Source: Saccoglossus kowalevskii (taxonomy: Eukaryota; Hemichordata; Enteropneusta; Harrimaniidae). Taken from it: 29,528 bases of DNA. Below are positions 1 to 9,886 of this stretch, piece by piece. The stretch spans positions 207,153 through 236,680 of the forward strand of contig NW_003122921.1 of assembly GCF_000003605.2 (NCBI RefSeq), read 5' to 3'. The translations under genes and the position numbers were made by a program. The notes under the pieces are model-generated. The model saw only the letters and a list, made by a program, of their open reading frames with translations. It made no database searches and was not told where the DNA came from. Each line of letters begins with the position of its first letter. The stretch's first letter is position 1.

Positions 1-248
1 TTGTACCTATCTTTATAAAAAATAGAAATACCATGAATGAAACCAAATGGATGGCTTTTAGTTTGCTTTTCTTTACACAATACTTGAAAACCAGGTATCG
101 TAAAAGGGTCAATTTGATCAGTTTTAGTCTCACAGAGACAAACAATGTCAAAATGTTTGATGTAATCAAGAAAAATTCCATTGTCAATTTTCGAGTGCAG
201 ACCACAAACATTCAGTCTTCGATTCTGATGTTGCATAACTGTGATCAT
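1..248 (-). mobile_element. Non-LTR retrotransposon endonuclease fragment, cut by left window edge
   Basis: Read on the minus strand from an ATG at 248-246, the frame stays open for 82 codons to the window edge. It begins with residues like the start of the apurinic-type endonuclease of LINE ORF2: LNVCGLHSKI, then a hydrophobic strand ending DIVCLCETKTD, then a PGFQ segment and GFIHGISIFYKD. The Asn of LNV and the Glu of CETK fit the first two catalytic residues of that family. In-frame stops lie just upstream of the ATG, so this looks like the ORF2 N-terminus. The rest of ORF2, including reverse transcriptase, would lie outside the window. CR1/L2/Jockey-like affinity is inferred from the motif style only. 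I cannot tell whether the element is active. Confidence 0.7.
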
Positions 249-391
249 GTTTTAGTTCTAAAATGGCTGGGCCACAGCGATCCTATAGCTCAAAATAAAC
301 CCCGGCTTCTTTTACTTGCTGTTCACTCCATCCAATTCCAATTAAATCATCTGCAGTATTGGTCACTTTTTTCACAGGTTTCACAGGTTTT

Positions 392-446
392 CGCATGCGT
401 CAGATGGCCATAGCGTGTCATTGTTTACAAACAAACGTCTACCCAT
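392..446. repeat. 55-bp direct repeat, copy 1
   Basis: This stretch, starting CGCATGCGTCAGATGGCC and ending TACCCAT, recurs without mismatch at 1485-1539. It contains TTGTTTACAAACAAACG, a small internal near-palindrome. At the second copy it follows a TTAA-linked terminal repeat directly, so it is probably subterminal sequence of the same MITE family. Confidence 0.85.
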
Positions 447-469
447 TAACTGAAAAATTAAATGGTTAA

Positions 470-747
470 AGGGCGGGGTCGTCGTACTGCGCATGGGCGA
501 CATTTGCGTTGATAAACGTTGATTTTCCCACAATCCATTGCACTTTTCTAATGGAAATCTCGACACGACTTGCACTAATTACCACCGGTGACTCCTTCGA
601 TACCTTCCAATCACCTGAAAAATACCTAATTAAAGTTTGCAGCGTTCCAGTTTGTACTCCTTGATGTACGCAACAGTCAAAGTCGCCATCTTTGTTTATA
701 TGAGACCCATATATCTCGCGCATGCGTGGCGCGACGACTACCGCCCT
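470..747. mobile_element. TTAA-flanked MITE, 278 bp
   Basis: The left end reads TTAA then AGGGCGGGGTCGTCG, followed by CTGCGCATG. The right end reads GCGACGACTACCGCCCT followed by TTGA. The two ends are inverted repeats of each other over roughly 25 to 30 bases. TTAA (with one mutated copy, TTGA) looks like a target duplication, as in piggyBac-like elements. The inside has no credible coding sequence, so this is a non-autonomous element. Family assignment is inference. Confidence 0.5.
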
Positions 748-1389
748 TTGAATAGTATTCATAGAGCGATTCATGTTTCATAAACGTGAACAGAAGGCGA
801 TAACGCCCTCTTGTTTCCCAAGCAATAAAAAACATCTGGGCAGCTGGAGGAGGAAGAGGAAAAAGAAGGCACTGAAAAAGAGAAAGATACTAGCAAGAAG
901 AGTACCGCCCGCCAGTCAGTTAATTTTGTTTTAGTCTTAAAATAAATATGACGTGCACCAGTTACACAGTAAGTATATCTAAGTACAAAGTCATGTTCAT
1001 CTGCAAGTTTGAATCAGGCAATATTTTAGTGAGGAATTGGCGTGGACATCGACCCCTTCCAATCCACCACTTTATATTCAAATTAATATGTAAACCAAAG
1101 AAAACTAAACAACAAGATGTTATAATAATGACCTCTTCTGTGACAGTCACTCTCCTCCAACCCAACCCCCCACTTATAGTATTGTTTATAAAATAATTTT
1201 ACTACTGGGAAAACGTGTCTTGTAATTAAAGTAATAGCACCCTTCGTCCTCCATACCCCTCCAACAAATCCCACTAGCAGCAATGGTAATAATTTGCGTA
1301 GAACCATGAAAGCATAAAGCGTGGTAGTTGTCGCGTGTTCGAATTTCATGTAAATAAACAATGTATTTTACACACGTTGTATACGTCGC

Positions 1390-1435
1390 TATGAGTCCCA
1401 TATCGAACAGGACGCGGCGCGACGACTGCCGCCCT
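1390..1435. mobile_element. Right end of a related TTAA MITE (partial)
   Basis: The sequence ATGAGTCCCATATCGAAC followed by GCGGCGCGACGACTGCCGCCCT and then TTAA matches the right end of the 470-747 element, which reads ATGAGACCCATATAT and then GCGCGACGACTACCGCCCT. No matching left end is seen, so it is a truncated or rearranged copy. Confidence 0.45.
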
Positions 1436-1460
1436 TTAAGCAACACTCGACTTGTAATTG

Positions 1461-1539
1461 TTAAAGCGGGATAGTCGTCACCTGCGCATGCGTCAGATGG
1501 CCATAGCGTGTCATTGTTTACAAACAAACGTCTACCCAT
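1461..1539. mobile_element. Left end of a related TTAA MITE plus second copy of the 55-bp repeat
   Basis: TTAA is followed by AGCGGGATAGTCGTC, a variant of the left terminal repeat at 470. It then runs into the 55-bp repeat (1485-1539) that is identical to 392-446. No right end lies within the expected 300 bases. With the 1390-1435 piece it forms a close inverted pair separated by about 29 bases. Confidence 0.45.
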
Positions 1540-1639
1540 GAGCCTTTGCGTTTTTTTTTGCGTGTGTTGTTGCTTGGGACTCAATTCCCGCGCGTGCACA
1601 GGTGACGAATCCCCGCTAAGCAAAGTCAAGCGTAACATG

Positions 1640-2000
1640 CATCTACGTCAATGTTTACTATTTAAATGACAGATTAGACTGTTTTGATTGAATGAACAAA
1701 ATTAATTGCTAAATTTTCAAAAATTACCAAGCCTCAATGTATTTTGTCATTATTCAAATTTGTTTACAGTTTTGTTAGAATTTCATTTAATTTAATTGAA
1801 CCAAATCTCGAGTAGTACATGCAATATACTGCAAAAAAATCGGGTATGATCATGGACACCTCAAAAGAAGATTCTGAAAAGCTAAATCACGGTCAATGAA
1901 ATGTCAAATTATAACACCTTGAATGCTGGGAAGGATAATCATAACTATTAGAAAAACACGATCTAGAATCCTTGCTACACTTCACCAGGTGTTATGAAGA
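1640..2000. other. No gene seen
   Basis: AT-rich sequence with stops in every frame. I see no conserved coding pattern and no repeat structure here. Confidence 0.5.
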
Positions 2001-2006
2001 GACAAA

Positions 2007-2184
2007 CCGCGCCCTCTAGAAACAGCGCCACCTGTGTCGTAAATGAGTGACACGAAAGATTTTTACTGTATACTAGACGACGAACCACTACACAAACAAA
2101 CACAGTTTTGTGTTTGAACGACATTTTTACACAAGTATACGTCATTTTGACGTCATGGAAACACTCCGGCACTAGAGGGCGCGG
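2007..2184. promoter_or_regulatory. Cluster of CTCF-like motifs in inverted arrangement
   Basis: A 13-bp perfect inverted pair, CCGCGCCCTCTAG at 2007-2019 and CTAGAGGGCGCGG at 2172-2184, encloses about 150 bp. GCGCCACCTG at 2025-2034 adds a third similar core. GCACTAGAGGGCG at 2169-2181 differs at one position from the bilaterian CTCF consensus CCASYAGRKGGCR. The other two match only the core half. Binding is inferred. The pair could instead be the ends of a small transposon. Confidence 0.35.
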
Positions 2185-2189
2185 CATAC

Positions 2190-2809
2190 ACGAATGGTTT
2201 ATTGTTATTTGTGTTCAATTTCCGAGAATCTGAAAGTGTGTTGACTTGATTATACATGCACGCCTTCTCGTGACATGTGGCAGTTTGCTGACGTGGGTGG
2301 CACACTGTCAATTTTATCGAAGTCAAGTTGTTATGCTTTCATGTCTTCCATACCGTAAGTAACACTGTTTATTGGTTATTTGAATTACAGAGTATGTGTC
2401 GTAAAACACAACAAAATGCAACGCGTTCACATCATGTCAAAAACCCCCAACCCTGGGATGGATATATGTATATGTGAGAGGGTGACTGAGATGTGAACGT
2501 AATATAAAACATTCACATAATTATATCACGGAACTATTAGATGTTGGAGATTTAAAATATTGTGCACACTATTTGAGACACGACGAGGAGGTAGATAATA
2601 TTACTAGTGCGTTCCCAAATATTTGTACATATATCATACATATATTTAAATTATTAAATGTAAAAATAAACTAGTATATATAACTCGCCGTATGTTCATT
2701 ACGGAAATCAATAGCACACTAATAACAATTTTGTTTGCCAGGCGACAGTTCCGGACATTGAATGTCACTGTTGTCTCTCCTGATTTTTTTGTATGTGCAA
2801 ATTGCAAAT
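2190..2809. other. Intergenic, no gene seen
   Basis: AT-rich DNA without a supportable reading frame or clear repeat. A GTATATATA-rich segment near 2620-2680 is simple low-complexity sequence. Confidence 0.5.
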
Positions 2810-2817
2810 GCTAGTGC

Positions 2818-3029
2818 AATCTGATTAAAATAAGATTTTTTTTTATATATAATTACTATAATTATTATTTATTTTAATTATTTTTTGACGTTACAATTAT
2901 TTTGCTGCAAGAATGGTTTTGTTCGTGGAAGCCCCGTAACGTCAACAAATAATTAAAATAAATAATAATTATAGTAATTATATATATAAAAAAATAAGCC
3001 AACCAGGATCTTATTTTAATCAGATTGGG
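2818..3029. mobile_element. Palindromic foldback MITE with 8-bp target duplication
   Basis: The left arm runs from AATCTGATTAAAATAAG through an AT-rich core to TTGACGTTAC (about 2818-2894). The right arm (2936-3027) is its near-perfect reverse complement, starting GTAACGTCAA. The loop is about 41 bases. The right arm carries about 15 extra bases (around 2996-3010) missing on the left. GCTAGTGC occurs immediately outside on both sides (2810-2817 and 3030-3037), which is the 8-bp duplication expected of hAT-like insertion. There is no coding capacity. Confidence 0.7.
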
Positions 3030-3084
3030 GCTAGTGCTGACACATAGTGCATTTTGCCACAGAAGTCATATTTATGTCTGGGAC

Positions 3085-3350
3085 TACATGACAGGGCTGT
3101 GTGGCCATCTTCTTATCAAATGCCAATTTTAATGCGCTATCCTGGCGTCAACCAGGCCCGGTCGAACACAAGCACCTGAAGACCTTAACCTAGGTTCCCC
3201 CAAATTCGCATTCGTTAGTGAATGAATCTCAGCCAGTGGAAGTGGCCTTCCCATTGAGTCTGTGGCTCACTCACCCAGGGTAGGGGTCGACCCTTTTGAT
3301 GTCCAGCATGAGGTAGGATTTGAACTTGAGTCTACTATGCTACCATTGAC
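3085..3350 (-). repeat. Possible SINE-like or old retroelement segment
   Basis: Read on the minus strand, 3325-3316 gives GTTCAAATCC, close to a pol III B-box, preceded by TAGCATAGTAGA, which resembles an A-box but sits too close for a normal tRNA head. The segment is more GC-rich than its surroundings. This is weak evidence for a tRNA-derived SINE; it could be any old interspersed repeat. Confidence 0.25.
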
Positions 3351-4680
3351 CGGTAAATAAGACTAATAAGAATTAGGCTGCTTGTTCAACTCTCTCGGGT
3401 AATTGTTTTCATATACAAATCTTCCTTATGTTCAACACTGTTTGAATATATATAAAACGCATTGTGTAAATAACTGTCTTCTTTAAACCTCAATCTTACC
3501 TTTACAATTATTTGCAGTAACTCGAACTACGAAATGTATAATTAATTACCTAGAAAAACAAATAACTTAAAAAACTGCTAATCCTGAAATATACAATATA
3601 TTCAAGATAACTCTTCTAACTTTTATTGATTTCATTAATTTCTGATAGTCTTCATATATTCTGACACTCATAACGCTCTAACCCGCGCTAAAATAGTGTC
3701 AAGTTCAAAGTAAATTAAATATCTGACTAGTATTGGGCACGCCATATACTCTAATTTCAGATTATATGTTTAGTTGACGAGCGTTTATCTCTGTTATACT
3801 TAATGAGTAGACCTACTTAGCAATTGAACTTTTGTGTTTAAACAGATTGTCGACATAATCACGATTTTACGCTTCGGGTGACGGCCAACTGCGGTAATAA
3901 CGTGGTGATAAAGCCGCAGCATATTTGAAGTAGAACATAAGATCGCTCACGTTAAAATATAATCCTATATGCTGAAGGGGAATGAATCAATTACTTTAAG
4001 ATATGAGAAGCTGATATTGTATATGCCGTCGTGAAGCATATATCCCGGCATGCAACAGTCATTATATCATCATCTGGAATTACCGAATCAATAAAAACGG
4101 CCAATAAATTTCAACTATCATACATCGAAAGTTGGAGGATATAATTTTTTAATAATTTAATGTTTCTAATTCTAACAAACAATTATTTGTAACTAGTAAC
4201 ACGCGTAACATTATTTATTATTTTTACGACAAGGATTCTGTGATTACGTGGAAAAAATGTCCTGCCCACAGGTTCTGCTATTTTATCAGCGACATATACA
4301 ACCAAGCCCGCAAAGGTCAGCGCACGCTTTAGATTACGGACACTAAACTTAATTGGTAAATAATTGTGCAATAAACAAACAGTAATGGGTCAGTCGTGAG
4401 GAGCTGTATAAAATAATTGTTTATCGAATATAAAAATAAATAATTACAGGATTTCGTAATTTGTCACATCTTGTTCAGTGTCTACATATTCACTTATTCA
4501 CCAGTATAACATAGATCTAGACTGGCCCAGCTGTGGTGATTTTTTATCAGTTAACAAGTCATTGTTAATGACACAGTCCCCGTCCAAAATTTTGCGATCT
4601 GACATATCAATTTGATGCTGATGAAGTCATTGAGATTAGATTGCAACCATTAATAGGAGATGAACTTGTAAAACATTATG
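3351..4680. other. Intergenic, no gene seen
   Basis: AT-rich sequence, with no conserved protein pattern in any frame. The last 100 bases or so (from about 4590) may be a decayed extra copy of the tandem repeat that follows, since ACTTGTAAAACATTATGA resembles the unit end. Confidence 0.5.
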
Positions 4681-4685
4681 ATTTA

Positions 4686-5460
4686 GTGTTTTTACACGAG
4701 AATTGGACATTGGGCAGTCATTTTGAATCAAATTACAAAAATAATGTTCATGTTGATGTATATATTGGTATACTGTCTTTGTACAAAATTTAAACAGAAA
4801 TGTTCATTGCATTCATGGGAAAGTAGACATGGGTATAATGAAAAACAAAATGGCCACCAGTCAGCCATATTAGTTTGAACCACAGAAAAAATATGACATG
4901 CCACTATAACTCAATATGTATGATCATCATACCTACTTTGATCCAAATTGGTCTAGTCATATCTGAGAAACAGCTCCGGACATGTAAAAATGACGATTTA
5001 GCACTTTTACATGAAAATTGAGCATTGGCCGGCCATATTGAATCGAATTACAAAAATAATGCTGGTGCGCAAGTATCCCTTGGTATACTATCTTTGTACA
5101 AAATTGAAAGAGAAACGTTCATTGCATTCAAGAAAAAGTAGCATGGGTACTATGAAAAACAAGATGGCCGCCAGTCGACCATATTTGTTGGAATCACGAA
5201 CAAAAATGAGGTGCACCTACAACCCAATATGTAGCTCATCATACCAATTTTGATCCAAATCGGCCCTGTCATCTCCGAGGAACTGCTGCAGACACGTTTA
5301 AGTATCAGAAATAGCAAATTTTACATCCAAAATGGCCGCCAGTCTGCAATTTTTTTCTCCAATGATAAAGTAACTTGACGTGCATATGTATTGTCTTCCT
5401 GTAAAGTTTGAATGAAATCCGTCAATGGGTGTCCGAGATATAGCTCCGGACGTACGTAAG
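4686..5460. repeat. Degenerate tandem repeat, period about 314 bp, 2.5 copies
   Basis: Units start near 4686, 5001 and 5314; the third stops around 5460. Shared landmarks in order are: TTTTACATGAAAATTG, AATTACAAAAATAATG, TTGGTATACTATCTTTGTAC, CGTTCATTGCATTC, ATGAAAAACAAGATGG, GCCGCCAGTC, a TTTTGATCCAAAT stretch and a CTCCGGACATG-like end. Units A and B align nearly throughout. Unit C keeps the GGCCGCCAGTC part and the end, but is shortened. The open frames inside are broken differently in each copy, so this is not a coding repeat. Confidence 0.7.
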
Positions 5461-5530
5461 TAAGTACGACGGAACGAACCCAAAATGGGGACTAAAAAAG
5501 TGGAAAAATAGTTTTGCGAAAGGTGGGGTG

Positions 5531-5583
5531 AACGCGAAACCACCAGTCTGAGTGATTTCGCGGTTACAGGGGATTTCGCGTTA
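5531..5583. repeat. Short inverted repeat rich in TTTCGCG
   Basis: AACGCGAAA near 5531 pairs with TTTCGCGTT near 5573; another GATTTCGCGG lies between. The arrangement is like the ends of the small foldback elements elsewhere in the window. Confidence 0.35.
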
Positions 5584-5599
5584 ACACTTCCATTTCGCT

Positions 5600-6700
5600 A
5601 TTTTTTTATTTAATTTTAAATTTAAAAGGAAATAAATCGCCCAGACTGTGTCAGTCTACATAGATCGCAAGGACGCATATAGCTGCATCCGGGTCATAAA
5701 GATTTCCATTATTACTAATTTTATTATACCATTTGTATGATGTTCACACTCACTCAAACAATATATGACGAAATCAATTGAAGATACTCCTCTAATGTAT
5801 GTACTATTGCATTTTACGATCGTGGTTTATCTATGTTTTCGCCGACTTTCTATTGAAAGGTCTGAGTTTTTTGAGCTGTTATGGTGGTTACCCTCATCAA
5901 CGGGATATTGACTGTAATATAAACTAAACTAGGAAATTATATTGTCAAAAATCACATCTATGCTTTATTTACCTATAATCGATATTTTCATCATCCATAT
6001 GCAAATTGTTTGGTGTTTATCAATGCAGTATTCCACAAGTTACCTAGATGTGTGGACTTTAAAAAAGGCGCGTCTACTGTGATTTCCTGTCAACTAAATA
6101 TAAAGGCGTGTGTATTTTGAGCAATTCCATTTAAAATGAAACACCAAAAGGGGTCCGACGCTAAATGGAAATCACATACATTGTGATTGTTATCATAGAA
6201 ACTAGATCGGATACCGCTCTCTCTCGTTGACGCCTTTGCGGTATAATTTTTCTCACCAAAATGTTGGTGCAACATTCGTTTGGAAATTTGTTAGATAATT
6301 AGGCTTAATTTCCTACTGGCTACAGGTCTTTATCAAAATGTTGAAAAAAAATATGAAAGGAATTATGCGGTGTTTGATTTGTGATGGTGAAAACAGTTGA
6401 CTTTTACCGCGTTCATACGTGTGCCACAGAGCCGACTCGACTAACTTTAACAATCGTTATCAGTGGTTTTAATTGCTCATGTGTTCATACGTGTATAAAG
6501 ACTTATCGGCCGCCATGTTTCTTTGAAATCCTTGCAATGAATGAAACTCCAGAGAGAAGCTGGCATCGAGGGCGTGCTTTTAAGGCGACGTTATTGTTCG
6601 CACGTGATTATAAAGCGGTTTCTGTAAGTGAGAACGGGTGCCGCTGAGACTTGCCGTTTTATGGCGGATTAAATTAACTCGGCGCATGGGGGTAAAAAAG
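5600..6700. other. Intergenic, no gene seen
   Basis: I find no conserved product. The stretch from about 6380 is richer in CpG than the rest and has modest open frames, but their translations show no recognisable motif. Confidence 0.45.
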
Positions 6701-6710
6701 AGATATCTTT

Positions 6711-6846
6711 GTTCTACCTCCGTGCTCGGCGTAAAGCCGGTTAAACTTGTTTACACTTGTTTCAACGCCGGCTTTACTATAAAGCTGTCCTCCAAACCGA
6801 TATTTTGGCACAAGTGTGAACACGGTATTCGGCGCTCAGAGGTTTG
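6711..6846. mobile_element. Palindromic MITE-like element
   Basis: GTAAAGCCGG (6731-6740) pairs perfectly with CCGGCTTTAC (6768-6777). A wider imperfect inverted pair joins TTCTACCTCCGTGCTCGG on the left with CGGCGCTCAGAGGTTTGAA on the right, and ACACTTGT near 6753 with ACAAGTGT near 6810. This nested symmetry suggests a foldback element. No target duplication is evident. Confidence 0.4.
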
Positions 6847-6849
6847 AAT

Positions 6850-9630
6850 GTTAGACATTGTTTACACGTTATGCGAGTCCACTCAGAACACGTTGGAAAA
6901 TGTAACAAACTGGTTTGAAGAAACTTTAATCTAGAATAGTCCAATTGTTCCCCGTTGCTTAGCAATATACGCAAGAGAGGGTCAAATTGACATAGATTCA
7001 CTCACTTTTACTTACTTACATTTGTAAGATATTTCTGGGGGCCACACGTACATATATATTAAACTCATAAAGAAACTGAGGCAAACAGGTTCCCGGACGA
7101 CCGGTTGTAAAATTACCCCCCCCCCCTCGTTTTTGTTGCGAGCGCGCTCCGTAACTAAAAAGCATGCAACCTGCCCGGGAACTCGAAACTCGACTATTGT
7201 ATGTTGGTCACGTAGCGAGCTTGGGAGACGGTTTTCACAGTGATATGCAAACAAGTTTGGTATTTATTTAGCAATCCATATGTAAGCCACACGAGCCGCA
7301 AATATTTGAAAGACAGGTTATTCGATATAGATGTTCAAACTCATGTCACAAAAAATGCCGCAGTTTGTGCATTTTCTTTTTCATCCTAATAAAGTAATAA
7401 TGCATACCTGAATATCAAATTAATGCGGGAACACTGTCCTGGTAACTTAAATGTGTGGAACAGTAGACGCGATGACGGAGATTTGGAACACAAATATATG
7501 TCACGTGATTATCTCGCTCTCTACGAGATCTTGGCGGCCATTTTCGTCCAATGTCTATTGTTCCAGGATTCGTTTTCTACTTCCATAACCTGTTTGATCA
7601 TTCTGGTTAAGTAAATCGAAATACTCCAACAACCTGAATACCATGGAGTGTATACAGTTTTTAGTCAGTAGTCATAAATATATACAAAACAATATTGTCA
7701 ATTTTATTTGTACGCGTTCCTGTGAAAAAAAAAGTTCCAGCCACAGAGTGAGAATAGCTTTCACTGTAATTTAGAAATGTTCCTTGAATGCAAATACCAT
7801 ATACAGCAACCACAAAGACTTCTATCGAATATCACCAACAAACGTATTCATAAATCATATAGCATTTCTGGAAACACGTACAATATGTAGTCTGTCCGTT
7901 TTTGCTACTAGTATTTTTTGATAAATAGTTATGAAATGGGAATGCCTTGGTATGTTGTCTTTATAACGGGAGATTTTGTTTTGATGCGATAACTATTCCA
8001 GAAATTCTGAAAAAAAATAGACATCTAATTTCAGCTTCACAGTGTGACGAAATAAATTGGAAAAATGATGAAATATTCTGATTATATTATTAATGCTATG
8101 CTGGTGACATCCACAAAGAATAATATAACCACACGTAAACGAAACTATATTGTTAATATACATTTTTTTAATTCAGTGAATGTTTTGTAGAAAGATCTTG
8201 TAGGATTTCTTAGGTAGATAGTGTCTGCATTTAAGGAGGTGAGTCTAATATTTTATATACAGTTTCTTACAGTGAAAATATAATATTTAGTATTTATATA
8301 GAAATATTTATTGCATAACCTTTATCTTGTGACTTGTTTAATTTATATTTCTTGCACCCTTTTTTAACTCAAAACTCAAAAGAATGGCGACGGCAATTGA
8401 TATTAAACAGTATACACCATATATTTAGTCAAGTATGTTTTCTAAATGAGGGCCCACTTTTCCATTAATATTTTGCCGATTTTCCTAACGTTAATATGTT
8501 TAAGTTTAAAATAACAATATGTAGAACCATTTCCGAATTGTGACATCCAAAGAATAAACTATTTATCTATTATATGTATTCCATTGTACTGAACATAGTA
8601 AATTTTTCATCATTACGTACGCCAACGCAATAAAAAAATGTGTATCAATCAATTCCTACAATTCATTTCGAATTTGATTTTGATGCTAAACAAAAAAAAT
8701 GCAGAAAGGAATATTCATTTTCTTTTTGGGACGATAGTATTATCTATTCTATTGTAAATGGCAACTTTAAAATGTCATAAACGTGTTTTTAGTTATAAGT
8801 CAGACTAACACACCAATGAATTCGGTCTCCGTTGCAACCCCTCCTACACATTTTATGAAAATTCGTTTATAACTTTTCGAGTTATCTTAATCTCTGACAA
8901 AACAGAAATCCTGTTCTCCGTGGCAACCGGATCCAGATCTCACCTCAACCTAATCGATTGAAAAAGAAATTTAGTGAATTAGGTCGGATGAAATCATCAT
9001 GGCTGTGTGATGAATTTGTTTGCACGTATCTGTTGTCCGACTTATTATAGCTGATTACTAGTGAATGGCTGTGTTATGTATGTCATCGTTTAGGCTCATG
9101 CGAGGTCCTGGACGAAACTCGACTCAGTGATTTGGAACTAATTACGATATAACCGTTTCCATCCGTACCGCTATTTCTGACAGTTGGTATTCGCAGTTAG
9201 TAATATAGTGAACGATTAATCAAAAGATATGACGTGTCCAGTACTTAGTGTGATTGGTTGAATGTGTGAAGGCCATGCCTTAGAGTCTTTTAACTGCTTT
9301 GTAATTGGTTAAGGTTTTGAAAGTGAATAAAGTTGTTTTTAGTTAGGAAAGACGCAGTCTTGGGGTAGTCTTGGGTCAGCCTTGCGATAGTCTTGGAAAC
9401 TTTGCCCCAGGGCGCTGTGTCTTATAGAGTGCTCGACTGTCCGACTAAAGACGAGAGCTGAAACGTATTTTGTTGTGTGCCTTATTTGACTGTAAAGTTT
9501 AAGTGACATTCCCGGTCCCGTACCTCAAGGGGACGAGATATAGAGCCCAGACGAGATTCCCCCCTGACACGTGTGGAGAACCTCAGAGGAGAAGAATTTC
9601 CCCCTCATAGCTGAACTAAACCTTTTGCGT
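6850..9630. other. Intergenic, no gene seen
   Basis: Apart from an 11-base C run near 7117 and AT-rich low-complexity stretches (8040-8700), I see nothing that can be supported. Short open frames at 7012-7254 and 7423-7614 have no family features. Confidence 0.5.
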
Positions 9631-9703
9631 AACTTCTTTACAATAATGTATCGAAAGATGATCCATTTTGAACATTCATGCTGTTTATTGTCTTTATTAT
9701 CTT

Positions 9704-9748
9704 GCACATCGCAAGAAAACGAACAACAACGGTAACAGTATTGTATTT
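9704..9748 (+). pseudogene. Copy of GPCR third-intracellular-loop segment
   Basis: These 45 bases match 10463-10507, inside the receptor gene, at 40 of 45 positions. They encode AHRKKTNNNGNSIVF where the receptor has AHRKKSTTNGNSCVF, in a frame that is open over 9668-9862. The similarity fades on both sides. It may be a relic of a tandem receptor copy or a short templated duplication. Confidence 0.55.
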
Positions 9749-9886
9749 GTTCACGTCAGACGTTTACATTATAAACAACCGAATGTAATTTTCTATCTTC
9801 AGTCACCAGAGATACGCGGGAAACCTAGCTGTAAGTGCCAAGACCATCCATCTCTAATATAATGGCTATCATCACAGTCTTCATTC

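Noticed and set aside
844-945. Charged 33-residue frame LEEEEEKEGTEKEKDTSKKS ending next to AATAAA
   Set aside because: Preceded by a CAG that could be an acceptor, and it looks like an exon tail, but it is low-complexity and nothing upstream can be joined to it.
1186-1638. 150-codon minus-strand open frame
   Set aside because: It runs through MITE ends and the 55-bp repeat; composition and lack of motifs indicate chance.
3085-3350. tRNA gene on the minus strand
   Set aside because: A B-box-like sequence is present, but the A-box-like sequence is too close and no cloverleaf can be formed.
5011-5543. Open frames on both strands of the 314-bp tandem repeat
   Set aside because: Frames are broken at different places in each unit, which is not expected for coding repeats.
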